In this document: positions 34,717 to 43,654 of the stretch, in pieces
Layout: each line of letters begins with the position of its first letter
How positions within the stretch are numbered: the first letter of the stretch is position 1
Assembly (NCBI RefSeq): GCF_025465945.1
Contig: NZ_JANLNW010000006.1
Span: 1-64,000, forward strand
Source: Pseudomonas sp. 6D_7.1_Bac1
GTDB taxonomy: Bacteria > Pseudomonadota > Gammaproteobacteria > Pseudomonadales > Pseudomonadaceae
DNA length: 64,000 nt
Direction of reading: 5' to 3'
Notes under the pieces: generated by a model
The model's input: only the letters and a program-made list of their open reading frames with translations
Database searches by the model: none
What the model was told of the DNA's origin: nothing
Program-made: the position numbers and the translations under genes

Positions 34717-36054
34717 ATGAGCAGCGTGCTGATTCGCAACGCCCGAGTGGTCAACGAAGGCCGTGAATTCGACTCGGATCTGCTGGTCGATCACGGGCGT
34801 ATCGTGAAAATCGCCAGCAGCATCGAAGGCGAAAACGCGACGCTGGAAATCGACGCCAATGGCCAATGGTTGCTGCCGGGAATGATCGACGACCAGGTGC
34901 ACTTTCGCGATCCTGGGGCGCCGGACAAAGGCAGCTTCTATACCGAATCCCGGGCGGCCGTGGCGGGTGGCATCACCAGTTTCATGGACATGCCCAACAC
35001 CCGACCGGCGACCCTGACGCTCGATGCGTTGGCCGACAAAAAGCGTCGGGCGGCGATGAGTTCGGTGGCCAACTACGGCTTTCACTTCGGCGTCAGCAAC
35101 GACAACCTCGACACCGTCGCGGCGCTCAATCCAAGCGAAGTCGCCGGGGTCAAAGTGTTCATGGGTGCCTCTACCGGCAATATGTTGGTGGACGACCCGA
35201 AGATTCTCGAGCGGCTTTTTGCCGAGGTTCCGACGATCCTGCTGGCCCATTGCGAACACACGCCAAGTATTCAAGCCAACGAAAACAACTTTGCCGAACT
35301 GTTCGGTGAGAACATTCCCGCCGCAGCTCATCCACTGATCCGCAATGCCGAGGCGTGCTTTCGTTCATCCTCAATGGCGGTAGATCTGGCCAAACGGCAT
35401 GGCACCCGATTGCATGTTTTGCACCTGACCAGCGCGCGTGAACTGGCGTTGTTCGAAGACAAACCGCTGACGGAAAAACGCATCAGCGCCGAAGTCTGCC
35501 TGCATCACCTGCTGTTCGATGATCGCGACTATCCGCGCCTGGGCAACCTGATCAAATGCAACCCGGCGATCAAGACTCAAGCCGACCGCGATGCGTTGCG
35601 CCAGGCGTTACTGAGCAATCGGCTGGACGTTATCGGCAGTGACCACGCGCCGCACACCTGGGCCGAAAAACAATTGCCCTACCGAAGGGCGCCTTCCGGG
35701 TTGCCATTGGTACAGCACGCCCTCCCCGCGTTGCTGGAGCTGGTAGCCGATCAGCTGTTGCCGCTCACCACGCTGGTGGCAAAAACCAGTCATCGAGTCG
35801 CCGACCTGTTCGCCATCCCGGATCGCGGTTACCTGCGCGAAGGCTATTGGGCGGACCTCGTTTTGATCAAACCCGAGCCCGAAGCAAAAGCCGTTTCCCG
35901 ACAGCCAATCCTCGCTCAATGCGGCTGGACACCGTTCGCCGGGCGACGTTTTCGCCACAGCGTCAGCACCACGTTGGTTTCGGGGCAAATAGCCTGGCAC
36001 GCCGAACGCCTCTATGACAGCTGCCAGGGTTTACCCTTGCGGTTCATGCGCTAA
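34717..36054 (+). CDS. Dihydroorotase paralogue (PyrC-like), HxH replaced by QxH
   Basis: A 445-aa amidohydrolase closing N-carbamoyl-aspartate to dihydroorotate. Metal-site residues: MIDDQVHFRDPG near residue 60 has Gln in place of the first His of the usual HxH; carboxylated Lys in GVKVFMGASTGN; His in LAHCEHTP and LHVLHLTSA; Asp in VIGSDHAPH. The loss of one ligand at the alpha metal may lower zinc demand, which would suit a starvation enzyme, but the change also occurs in other bacterial dihydroorotases. ATG 34717 preferred over TTG 34711. Last gene of the folE2 run. Confidence 0.87.
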   Translation: MSSVLIRNARVVNEGREFDSDLLVDHGRIVKIASSIEGENATLEIDANGQWLLPGMIDDQVHFRDPGAPDKGSFYTESRAAVAGGITSFMDMPNTRPATLTLDALADKKRRAAMSSVANYGFHFGVSNDNLDTVAALNPSEVAGVKVFMGASTGNMLVDDPKILERLFAEVPTILLAHCEHTPSIQANENNFAELFGENIPAAAHPLIRNAEACFRSSSMAVDLAKRHGTRLHVLHLTSARELALFEDKPLTEKRISAEVCLHHLLFDDRDYPRLGNLIKCNPAIKTQADRDALRQALLSNRLDVIGSDHAPHTWAEKQLPYRRAPSGLPLVQHALPALLELVADQLLPLTTLVAKTSHRVADLFAIPDRGYLREGYWADLVLIKPEPEAKAVSRQPILAQCGWTPFAGRRFRHSVSTTLVSGQIAWHAERLYDSCQGLPLRFMR

Positions 36055-36073
36055 ATCGCGTTTGACATCGCTA

Positions 36074-36595
36074 TCAGGCGCGAGGTTTGACCGTCCCGCA
36101 ATCCTGCCCCAGCCACACGGCGCGAGTATCCATGCTGCCCTTTTGCTGGATACCGGTGGCGTTGAACGTGCCGTTGACCGTGGTGCTGAACTCACGGTCG
36201 CTAAGGAACGTAGCAACACCGGCGCCCTGGGCTTTCGGGCAACTGAAGCGGAACTTCCACTGGTTACCGGTACGGTCGGTGATCTGCTGTTGGCAACCCG
36301 ATTGCGGATCTTGCAGGGGAATGGTGTCGGATTGAACCTGCGCCTGAGTCAGGCACACGCGAATCCCTTTACCGCCCATGGTGATGCCCTGTTTCTCAAG
36401 TGCAGCTCTTTGTGCCGGCGTCATCTGGCTGCCCAGCTGGTTAAGGATCAACTGTAGATCCGGCAGGTTCTGGTCATCGACCTTCATATTGCTTGAGGTC
36501 AACTCCCACAAACCCGGTTGCAGCATCTGCGCCTGAGCGGCCAGAGGAAGTGACAAGCCAACAGCCATGGCCAAACCCAGCAGACGAACGTTCAT
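36074..36595 (-). CDS. DUF3617 domain-containing periplasmic protein
   Basis: A 173-aa protein from ATG 36595 (TAGGAGTT upstream) with signal peptide (VRLLGLAMAVGLSLPLAAQA). The mature protein starts QMLQPGLWELTS and contains four Cys, the DUF3617 pattern of an OB-like secreted protein of unknown function. It is convergent with the dihydroorotase gene (19-base gap). Confidence 0.85.
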   Translation of the reverse strand: MNVRLLGLAMAVGLSLPLAAQAQMLQPGLWELTSSNMKVDDQNLPDLQLILNQLGSQMTPAQRAALEKQGITMGGKGIRVCLTQAQVQSDTIPLQDPQSGCQQQITDRTGNQWKFRFSCPKAQGAGVATFLSDREFSTTVNGTFNATGIQQKGSMDTRAVWLGQDCGTVKPRA

Positions 36596-36726
36596 CGAAT
36601 AACTCCTAGACAATAGTGGCCGTTAGACGTCGCCAATCTACTTCGGTTGCATGTCTAATTAAATAGCGACATTCGCCATGGAACATGGTCTGTTAAGCAT
36701 TGAATTTTCAGGAGCAAGGTTGCCCC

Positions 36727-38166
36727 ATGGATTTTTTTGGACCCCATCTATTCGCTTATCTGATCGCGCTCATCCACTCGCTGGGCACGATAGCAGCCAT
36801 ACACGCCGTATTGACCGTCAGGACTGCACAAGGCTCGATTGCCTGGGCCTTGTCGCTGGTGTTCATACCTTACCTGACGCTCATCCCTTACCTGGTCTTC
36901 GGCCGCAGCACCTTCGATGCCTATATCCAGGCTCGCCGTCAGGCCAACGAAGAAATGCGCAAGGCCATCGCCGACCTGGATTGGCGCCCGTGGGTCGAGG
37001 AAGCGCTGACCGCCCGCGCGTCACATGCCTACGCCTCGTTACGGGCAATGCCGAAGCTGGGGCGCATGCCTTGCCTGGCGAATAATCAGGTGCGTCTGTT
37101 GATCAACGGCCAGGCGACCTTTGAGGCGATTTTCGAAGCTATCCGCAACGCCCGCGAAGCGGTGTTGATTCAGTTCTTCATCATCCATGACGACCAACTG
37201 GGTCGGCGCCTGCAACAGCTGCTGATGGAAAAATCCGCAGAAGGTGTGGCCATTTACCTGCTCTACGATCGGATTGGTAGCCACTCCCTGCCTCACACCT
37301 ACGTTCAACCCCTGCGCGACGCCGGGGTGCGGGTCGAAGCATTCGCCACCCGCAGTGGATGGCTCAATCGGTTCCAGGTGAACTTCCGTAACCACCGCAA
37401 GATTGTCGTGGTCGACGGCATGCTGGGATTTGTTGGTGGGCATAACGTCGGCGACGAATACATGGGCGAGAAACCACCGCTGGCACCCTGGCGCGATACA
37501 CACATCGCCGCCAGCGGCCCCGTGGTGGCGTGCATGCAGGAGTCATTCGCTGAAGACTGGTTCTGGGCCTCCCGAAAACTGCCACCGCTGATACTGCCGC
37601 AGAGCTACCCCGATGACGGTGTGCTCTGCCAACTGCTGGCCAGCGGCCCGGCGGACCCTTACGAAACCTGCTCGCTGTTTTTCGTGGAAGCCATCCATTC
37701 CGCGACCGAGCGTGTGTGGATCACCAGCCCGTATTTCATCCCTGATGAGGCGGTGTTTGCCGCGCTACGCCTGGCCGTGCTGCGTGGTGTCGATGTGCGG
37801 CTTCTGCTGCCATCGCGACCCGATCACCGGATCGTCTACGCCGCCTCCAGCCTGTACGCCTTCGAAGCGGTACGCGCAGGGGTCAGGGTGTTCCGTTACC
37901 AGCCGGGCTTCCTGCATCAGAAGGTCGTGCTGGTCGACAGCGAAATCACGGCCATCGGCAGTGCGAATCTGGACAACCGTTCGTTCAGGCTCAACTTCGA
38001 AGTGATGCTACTGACCGTCGACAGCGAATTCGCCAATGAGGTGGAACACATGCTCAACGACGACTTTGCCCAGGCGCACGAAATTGCCAAAGGCGAAAGC
38101 CGCAAGACCCACCGCCTGCAACAGCTCGGCATGCGGGTCGCCCGGCTTATCTCGCCGATCCTTTAA
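36727..38166 (+). CDS. clsA: Cardiolipin synthase ClsA
   Basis: A 479-aa inner-membrane phospholipase-D-family enzyme joining two phosphatidylglycerols to cardiolipin plus glycerol. Two N-terminal helices (about residues 3-60: [21 protein letters not shown] and [19 protein letters not shown]) precede two HKD motifs, [19 protein letters not shown] (about 225) and [24 protein letters not shown] (about 400). ATG 36727 gives MDFFGPH, the family start; the frame is open to 36700. Confidence 0.93.
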   Translation: MDFFGPHLFAYLIALIHSLGTIAAIHAVLTVRTAQGSIAWALSLVFIPYLTLIPYLVFGRSTFDAYIQARRQANEEMRKAIADLDWRPWVEEALTARASHAYASLRAMPKLGRMPCLANNQVRLLINGQATFEAIFEAIRNAREAVLIQFFIIHDDQLGRRLQQLLMEKSAEGVAIYLLYDRIGSHSLPHTYVQPLRDAGVRVEAFATRSGWLNRFQVNFRNHRKIVVVDGMLGFVGGHNVGDEYMGEKPPLAPWRDTHIAASGPVVACMQESFAEDWFWASRKLPPLILPQSYPDDGVLCQLLASGPADPYETCSLFFVEAIHSATERVWITSPYFIPDEAVFAALRLAVLRGVDVRLLLPSRPDHRIVYAASSLYAFEAVRAGVRVFRYQPGFLHQKVVLVDSEITAIGSANLDNRSFRLNFEVMLLTVDSEFANEVEHMLNDDFAQAHEIAKGESRKTHRLQQLGMRVARLISPIL

Positions 38167-38176
38167 GGCTGGTCCT

Positions 38177-39364
38177 TTAAGGGTTGTAGATGTCGTCGCG
38201 GGTCCACGGTAGCTCATGGCTGCCGTCAGCGTGGGCCTTGACCGCGAGGATCTGGTGCAAGTTGATCCAGCCCCGCGCGAACGCGTAGGCGCAGCCTGCC
38301 AGATACAGCCGCCAGATCCGCAACGCCTGCTCTGGAACCTCTTTGGAGGCGGCTTCGAGGTTGTCCTCCAGCCGCTCGCTCCAATGGTCCAGCGTGCGCG
38401 CGTAATGCAGGCGCAGGCTCTCGACGTCGACGATCTCCAGCCCCGCTTCGCTGATCTCGGCCGAAATCATCGCCAGGTGCGGTAACTCGCCGTTCGGGAA
38501 TACGTAACGCTCAATGAAATCGCCAGCCCCGCGTCCGACCGGCCGGCCATCCGTGTGCTTGGCGGTAATACCGTGGTTCATCACCAGGCCACCCTCGCGC
38601 ACGGCACCAAACAATGTCTTGCAGTACTGCGCCAGGTTGGCGTGACCAACGTGTTCGAACATGCCGACACTGACCACCTTATCGAACCGACCATCCTGGG
38701 GCAGATCACGGTAGTCGAGCAGTTGTAGCTCGACCTGATCCTGTAAGCCTTCGGCAATCACCCGTTCCCGGGCCAGGGCCAATTGCTCTTTACTCAGGGT
38801 GATGCCAAATACTTTCACCCCAAACTCCCGCGCCGCATAACGCGCCAACCCTCCCCAGCCGCAGCCGACATCCAGCAGATATTCGCCGGGTTGCAGCCGA
38901 AGTTTGCGACACAGGTGGCGGAATTTTGCTTGCTGGGCCTGTTCCAGGGTCTCGCTGCCGGTCTCGAAGTAGGCACAGGAATACGCCATGTCACTGTCGA
39001 GCCAGAGCTGATAGAAGGCATTTGAAAGATCGTAGTGGTAGGAAATCGCCGCCGCGTCTGTGGCTTTGTCATGGACAGAACGCACCGGTTGATTGTCGTC
39101 AGCATCCTCCAGCAATGCCTGGCTCCATTCATCACACACCCGGATCACATCGCTGATCGAGCCTTCGAGTTCGAGCTTGCCCTCAACGAAGGCGGCGCCT
39201 AACAGGTCGAGGCTTGGACGGGTAAATTGAGGCACCAGTTGCGGGTCCTTGACCACAATCGTGACGCTGGGCGCGGGTCCCAGATTAATTTCATGGCCAT
39301 CCCAGAGTCGCAAGCGAAGCGGTAATTGCAGATTCTGTAAGGCCGGTGGCAGTTGCGCGAGCAT
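38177..39364 (-). CDS. cfa: Cyclopropane-fatty-acyl-phospholipid synthase
   Basis: A 395-aa S-adenosylmethionine-dependent methyltransferase that cyclopropanates unsaturated acyl chains of membrane phospholipids. Visible: SYHYDLSNAFYQLWLDSDMAYSCAYF (about residue 105), SAM-binding LDVGCGWGGLARYAAREFG (about 160) and SVGMFEHVGHANLAQYCKTLF (about 225). Start 39364 with AAGGGGG upstream; the frame extends to 39409. Convergent with clsA: two membrane-lipid genes end to end. Confidence 0.93.
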   Translation of the reverse strand: MLAQLPPALQNLQLPLRLRLWDGHEINLGPAPSVTIVVKDPQLVPQFTRPSLDLLGAAFVEGKLELEGSISDVIRVCDEWSQALLEDADDNQPVRSVHDKATDAAAISYHYDLSNAFYQLWLDSDMAYSCAYFETGSETLEQAQQAKFRHLCRKLRLQPGEYLLDVGCGWGGLARYAAREFGVKVFGITLSKEQLALARERVIAEGLQDQVELQLLDYRDLPQDGRFDKVVSVGMFEHVGHANLAQYCKTLFGAVREGGLVMNHGITAKHTDGRPVGRGAGDFIERYVFPNGELPHLAMISAEISEAGLEIVDVESLRLHYARTLDHWSERLEDNLEAASKEVPEQALRIWRLYLAGCAYAFARGWINLHQILAVKAHADGSHELPWTRDDIYNP

Positions 39365-39448
39365 GAATAGTCCCCCTTGTTTCAGACGTCTGTCTTGAGG
39401 GTAGACCATCGTGGAAAATTAGCTGGCTATCGATTTAATAGCCTTTTC

Positions 39449-39646
39449 CTATGAATCACGACGGTGCAACAAACTGTCGTAAATCCACTGTCTCAGCCAG
39501 GTGACGGCCTGAAGAGGTACGCCCTCTTCATAGTTGACTGTCAATTGTGCGCACAGTTCGGCAAAGCCCCAGCCTTCATTGACCATGCCGGTCAATGCCT
39601 GTGCTTCGTCGGGTGGCGGGCTGGCCTGGTAGGGCCAGACCCTCAA
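39449..39646 (-). CDS. Small ORF at the end of the SPFH/P-type ATPase operon
   Basis: A 65-aa frame starting at TTG 39646, four bases overlapping the ATPase stop (TTGA) with AAGAGGAGG just before. The sequence (EGWGFAELCAQLTVNYEEGVP, then LQAVTWLRQWIYDSLLHRRDS) is soluble, acidic and probably helical; no domain recognised. The overlap pattern matches the rest of the operon and suggests a real coupled gene. It might be a small partner of the transporter; this is speculation. Confidence 0.55.
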   Translation of the reverse strand: MRVWPYQASPPPDEAQALTGMVNEGWGFAELCAQLTVNYEEGVPLQAVTWLRQWIYDSLLHRRDS

Positions 39647-41553
39647 CCCTCCTCTTTCAGCTTGAGCAGCGGCTCCTGGAACCGCAGCAAACGCCCGGCA
39701 TTACCCAGTACCAGCAAGGTGCTGAGGTTGTGCAGGATCGCAGCAATCATCGCCCCTGCCGCGCCAAGCCAGCCAAACGCAGCGAACGCAACGATCGCCA
39801 GCGTCCAGCCCAGACCGATGATTACATTGACCTGCAACGTTTGCCGGCACTGGCGACTCAGGCGTACGCAGGTGCCGAGCCGGCGCAGATCGCTGCCGAT
39901 CAGTACGATGTCAGCCGAGGCCAGGGCGATATCCGCCCCGCCTGCACCCATCGCCACACCCACTACGCCAGCCTTGAGCGCCAGCGAATCGTTGATGCCA
40001 TCACCGACCACCATTGGCCGGAAGCCACTGCCGATTTCCGTCAACACGCGGTTGAGTTTGTCTTCCGGCAAGGCTTGGGCTTCAACATCGCTGATGCCGA
40101 CCTCCCGGGCCAGGCTATGGGCGACGCTCTGCCGATCACCAGTCAACAACAACTGCCGGCCAAGGCCCAACTCGCGCAGTTCACTCAAGGCAAAGCGCGC
40201 TTCCGGTTTGACGCTGTCAGCCAGCAACAACCACGCAAGGAAACGCCCATTCAACGCCAGACCGGCAATCGGCCCGTCGTGCTCTGGCACCGTCGAGGTG
40301 GCGATACCCAACTGCGCAAACAACTCTGGCCGACCGAGCGCTGCTTCGCCCTGCTCTGTCATCGCCACCACACCCAAGCCCTGACGTTCACGGATGTCCG
40401 ACAGCAGCAGGAAATGCTCTTGGGCAACCAACCCGGCCAACGCCCGACTGACCGGGTGGCTGCTCGCCGAACCGAGGCTGGCCGCCAGTTTCAGCAACGT
40501 GCTGCGGTCCTCGACCGGACTGTCGATCGACTGCAGACGCAATGTGCCGAACGTCAGGGTACCGGTCTTGTCGACCACCAGCGAGGTCAGGTCCGCCAAC
40601 TCTTCGAGGAATGCCGAACTGCGAATCAGAATGCCGTGGCGCGCCGCCACTGCGATCCCGGCAATCGCCGTCGCCGGGGCCGACAGCACCAACGCACATG
40701 GGCACGCGGCAACCAACACCGCGAGCATGGCTTGCGCATCATTGGTGACGAACCAGGTCACGGCGGCCAACAGCAACACCAGTACCATGTAGCTACCGGC
40801 GTAGCGCTCCAGCAAACGGGTGATCGGCGGCTTGGAACGCTCGGCGCTTTGCATCAGTGCGATGACTTTACCGAGGGTCGATTCGTTGCCGGTGCGGGTC
40901 ACTTCCAGCCGCAGTAAGCCATCGAGGTTGATCGCCCCGCCGAACACTTGCATGCCGACGGTGGCCTCAAGTGGCACCGACTCACCGGTAATCGGCGCAG
41001 TGTCCAGACTGGCCTGACCGGACAGCACCAGCCCATCGGCCGGCACCCGATCACCTGCGCGCACTTCCACGATGTCCCCAGCCTTCAGCGCACCGTTGTC
41101 GATTTCGACAATCGAGCCATCAGCCTGAACCTTGCGCGCGTGGCTGCGGGTCAGACGACCGAGGGCGTGGATCGCTTCCTGAGAGCCAATCACGCTGCGC
41201 TCTTCCAGCACGTGGCCGAAGATCATGATGATCGGCAACAACGCCGCCGTCAGCAGATCGCCCGTGGCCCAGGCACCCATCATTGCCAAAGCGATCAGTT
41301 GATCGGTGATTCCGTGCAGGCTCGGATAACGCAGGCTGTACCAGGCCGAACGCATGACCGGAACAGCCACCAGCAACGACGCTAACCCGAGCAGCAGTTG
41401 GCTGACGCCGGTTTGCTCTGGCGATAACCAGCGCCAGACCAGCCCCAGACCGAGCAAGCCCAGGGCGAGCATCGCCAGGGTCAGTTGGCGCGCGGCGCTG
41501 CGTTGTTCTGCGGTGGTCAGCATGCTTGGCGCGGCGGCAGTTTGAGCTGTCAT
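39643..41553 (-). CDS. hmtA: P1B-type heavy-metal ATPase, HmtA-like (probable zinc/copper importer)
   Basis: A 636-aa metal ATPase without N-terminal HMA domain. Membrane segments from about residue 25, actuator TGES (ITGESVPLEA near 190), CPC metal motif in VLVAACPCALVLSAPATA near 282, phosphorylation DKTGTLTF near 330, SSHPVSRAL (HP motif) near 370 and GDGINDSLALKAG near 530. P. aeruginosa HmtA is a P1B ATPase that imports copper and zinc and lies beside stomatin-like genes, as I recall. Overlap with the upstream SPFH gene is 4 bases. The Zur-like box of the operon favours zinc uptake over efflux. Confidence 0.85.
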   Translation of the reverse strand: MTAQTAAAPSMLTTAEQRSAARQLTLAMLALGLLGLGLVWRWLSPEQTGVSQLLLGLASLLVAVPVMRSAWYSLRYPSLHGITDQLIALAMMGAWATGDLLTAALLPIIMIFGHVLEERSVIGSQEAIHALGRLTRSHARKVQADGSIVEIDNGALKAGDIVEVRAGDRVPADGLVLSGQASLDTAPITGESVPLEATVGMQVFGGAINLDGLLRLEVTRTGNESTLGKVIALMQSAERSKPPITRLLERYAGSYMVLVLLLAAVTWFVTNDAQAMLAVLVAACPCALVLSAPATAIAGIAVAARHGILIRSSAFLEELADLTSLVVDKTGTLTFGTLRLQSIDSPVEDRSTLLKLAASLGSASSHPVSRALAGLVAQEHFLLLSDIRERQGLGVVAMTEQGEAALGRPELFAQLGIATSTVPEHDGPIAGLALNGRFLAWLLLADSVKPEARFALSELRELGLGRQLLLTGDRQSVAHSLAREVGISDVEAQALPEDKLNRVLTEIGSGFRPMVVGDGINDSLALKAGVVGVAMGAGGADIALASADIVLIGSDLRRLGTCVRLSRQCRQTLQVNVIIGLGWTLAIVAFAAFGWLGAAGAMIAAILHNLSTLLVLGNAGRLLRFQEPLLKLKEEG

Positions 41554-42608
41554 TGTTCGGCTCCCTGAATGATCAGGCGGGAATCGTCTTTAGGGTTGAC
41601 CGTGGTGACCGAACCGGCCTGACCGAGAATTTTTGGCATGCGCTCGCGGTAGATCCGCAAGAGCATTTCCGGATCGGTACCCTGCTGTTGCGCCTGCGCA
41701 AGGCTGAGCACCGTAGCGGTGTCGGCCGACGCTTTGGCCAGGCGTTCGCTGGCTTGAGCGTGAGCCACTTGCAGCGTGTGGTCAGCTTGTTGGGTGGCGG
41801 TCTGGGTGAGCTTTTCAGCTTCAGTGCGCGCGTTGGCTACGGCTTTATCTGCCTGCTGGCTCGCCGTGAGTACCGCGTTGAAAGCATTGACCGCAGGTCC
41901 TGGCAGACTCGACTGCACGTCGACCCGTGCCACCTCAATCCCCAATCCCTGCCCCGTCGCGGTCAATTCGGCCAAGCGTTGATTGATCCCTTGCACCAGA
42001 TCACCGCGCAATCGTTCGCGACGCTCGGCGGCCTTATTGTCGGCACCGATCAACTCCGGCCGAGCGACCAGAATGGTGTCCAGGTCTCGTGCAGCCGTCA
42101 GCGCCACCGCACTGCGAGTCACCAACCGATCCAGCGCCGGCAGCACATGTTCACCCTGCAGGACGAAGGCGTAAGGTTCGGTCACTTTGTAAAACACCCG
42201 AACGTCCAGTTGCACCACACCCGAATCACCGGTGAGCAAATACCCAGAGCCGGCCAACGCATCGCTCAGCGGTGCGGCGAAACTCGCCACACGCTCACCT
42301 TGCAGCGCGGCATCAGAGCGCAGCAGATTTTCCACCCGCCGCTCGATCACCCGATCCGCCGCCGGGAGTAAAACTACCTGCTCGAACGGACGCGGCCACG
42401 CCAATAACAAGCCAGCGTTCTGAATGCGATCCAGCGCACCGAAGTGCAGTACCACGGCGCGATTCTGCGGATCAATCTGCCGCACATTGGAAAAAGCCCA
42501 GGCCAGCGCAGCCAGCACCGTTACGGCATAAAGCGCGAGAAATGTCAGACGCCCTGCCTGAATCCACGGGCTGCTGAGCTCATTTGTTCCACGTGGAACC
42601 TCACTCAT
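41550..42608 (-). CDS. SPFH-domain membrane protein, HflC-like
   Basis: A 352-aa protein with one N-terminal helix (TFLALYAVTVLAALAWAFSNV, about residues 19-41) followed by an SPFH/band 7 domain (IDPQNRAVVLHFGALDRIQNAGLLLAWPRPFEQVVLL), then a long coiled coil (about 220-315; Ala/Gln/Glu-rich, TEAEKLTQTATQQADHTLQVAHAQ). SPFH proteins form oligomeric membrane rings that organise partners; HflK/HflC cage the FtsH protease. Here the partners are two more SPFH proteins and a metal ATPase, not hflX/hfq, so it is not the housekeeping HflC. Overlaps both neighbours by 4 bases. Confidence 0.85.
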   Translation of the reverse strand: MSEVPRGTNELSSPWIQAGRLTFLALYAVTVLAALAWAFSNVRQIDPQNRAVVLHFGALDRIQNAGLLLAWPRPFEQVVLLPAADRVIERRVENLLRSDAALQGERVASFAAPLSDALAGSGYLLTGDSGVVQLDVRVFYKVTEPYAFVLQGEHVLPALDRLVTRSAVALTAARDLDTILVARPELIGADNKAAERRERLRGDLVQGINQRLAELTATGQGLGIEVARVDVQSSLPGPAVNAFNAVLTASQQADKAVANARTEAEKLTQTATQQADHTLQVAHAQASERLAKASADTATVLSLAQAQQQGTDPEMLLRIYRERMPKILGQAGSVTTVNPKDDSRLIIQGAEQ

Positions 42609-43654
42609 GGCTGCGACCCAGACTTGTTATCCAGCGTCGGTGGCCCGTCGACCAATACCCGGAATGGGGCGGCATCGGTACGCAATATCAGCTTGGTGCC
42701 CCGCGTTACCATCGTGCCCAAGGTGTCCAGCGAGCGCAGCAAGTTATACAGCTGCGGCGAACCGGCGTAGGCCTTACCGTAAATCTGCGCCGCTTCAACC
42801 CGAGACTGAGCTTCGATATCAGCGGCTTTCACCGTCGCGTCGGCCTGAACAATCCGCGCATCGCGCTCGGCCGCCGAACGGATTTGCGCCGCTTCGCGTT
42901 TGCCAATGGCGGTGCGTTCGGTGGCGATGGTTTCACGCTCGGCGCGCATACGATCGACAGTGGCGGTCAGGGTCACTGAAGGCAACGTCAGCCGTTCGAT
43001 GCCGACTTGCAGCACACGCACACCGTAAGTGGTCAGCAGTTGCTGATCGATCTGCTTGCGCAGTTGTGCCTCAAAATCGGCGATATGCACTTGGTTGGCG
43101 TCGGTGTTCACCAGATTGGCCAGGTCGAAACTGCTGGCGGTGGTTTCCAGCGCGGAGCCCACAAATGTTCGAATCTGCCGCGCTGCTTCGTCCGGCTGAT
43201 TCTGCACGGCACGCATGAAGCGCTGCACGTTGTCCGGATCGCCCTGCACCTGCCACGCCACGTAGGCTTGAACGATGATCCGCAAACCATCGCGGGTGCC
43301 CACGTCCTGCAAACCGCTGGAGGTGGTGCGCAGTCGCAAATCCACCGGAATCGCTGCCTCGAACGGTGCCGGCCAACGCCAGCCGAGGCCCGGCTCCAGC
43401 AACACCCGCGACGGATTGCCGAAACGGGTAATCACCGTCGCCTCGCCCGAGCGCACTTGCACCAGGCTGGCCGCAGCAACGGCAAACAGCACCAGCAACG
43501 CTGCCCAGCCCATTCGCCTCCATGGAAATGGACCCGCCTCTTGTGGGTCGCCATGGTGATGATGGTGGCCGTGATGATGCCCGCCATGGCCATGGTCATG
43601 GCCGGCGTGGTCGTCGTGATTATCATGCGGCTCGTGGGAATGCGACGGGCTCAA
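42605..43654 (-). CDS. SPFH-domain membrane protein with His-rich N-terminus
   Basis: A 349-aa SPFH protein. Residues 5-34 contain 16 His (HDDHAGHDHGHGGHHHGHHH pattern) and look like a zinc-binding arm. One helix follows (WAALLVLFAVAAASLVQV, about 50-67), then an SPFH domain (VRSGEATVITRFGNPSRVLLEPGLGWRWPAPFE) and a coiled coil rich in Arg/Glu/Ala. By family topology the N-terminus should be cytosolic, which would place the His arm on the inside to receive metal; this topology is inference. Homologous to the two flanking SPFH genes. Confidence 0.85.
   Translation of the reverse strand: MSPSHSHEPHDNHDDHAGHDHGHGGHHHGHHHHHGDPQEAGPFPWRRMGWAALLVLFAVAAASLVQVRSGEATVITRFGNPSRVLLEPGLGWRWPAPFEAAIPVDLRLRTTSSGLQDVGTRDGLRIIVQAYVAWQVQGDPDNVQRFMRAVQNQPDEAARQIRTFVGSALETTASSFDLANLVNTDANQVHIADFEAQLRKQIDQQLLTTYGVRVLQVGIERLTLPSVTLTATVDRMRAERETIATERTAIGKREAAQIRSAAERDARIVQADATVKAADIEAQSRVEAAQIYGKAYAGSPQLYNLLRSLDTLGTMVTRGTKLILRTDAAPFRVLVDGPPTLDNKSGSQP

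Noticed and set aside
39464..40917. Long open frames on the plus strand (306 and 440 codons)
   Set aside because: They lie antisense to the P-type ATPase, which has all catalytic motifs.
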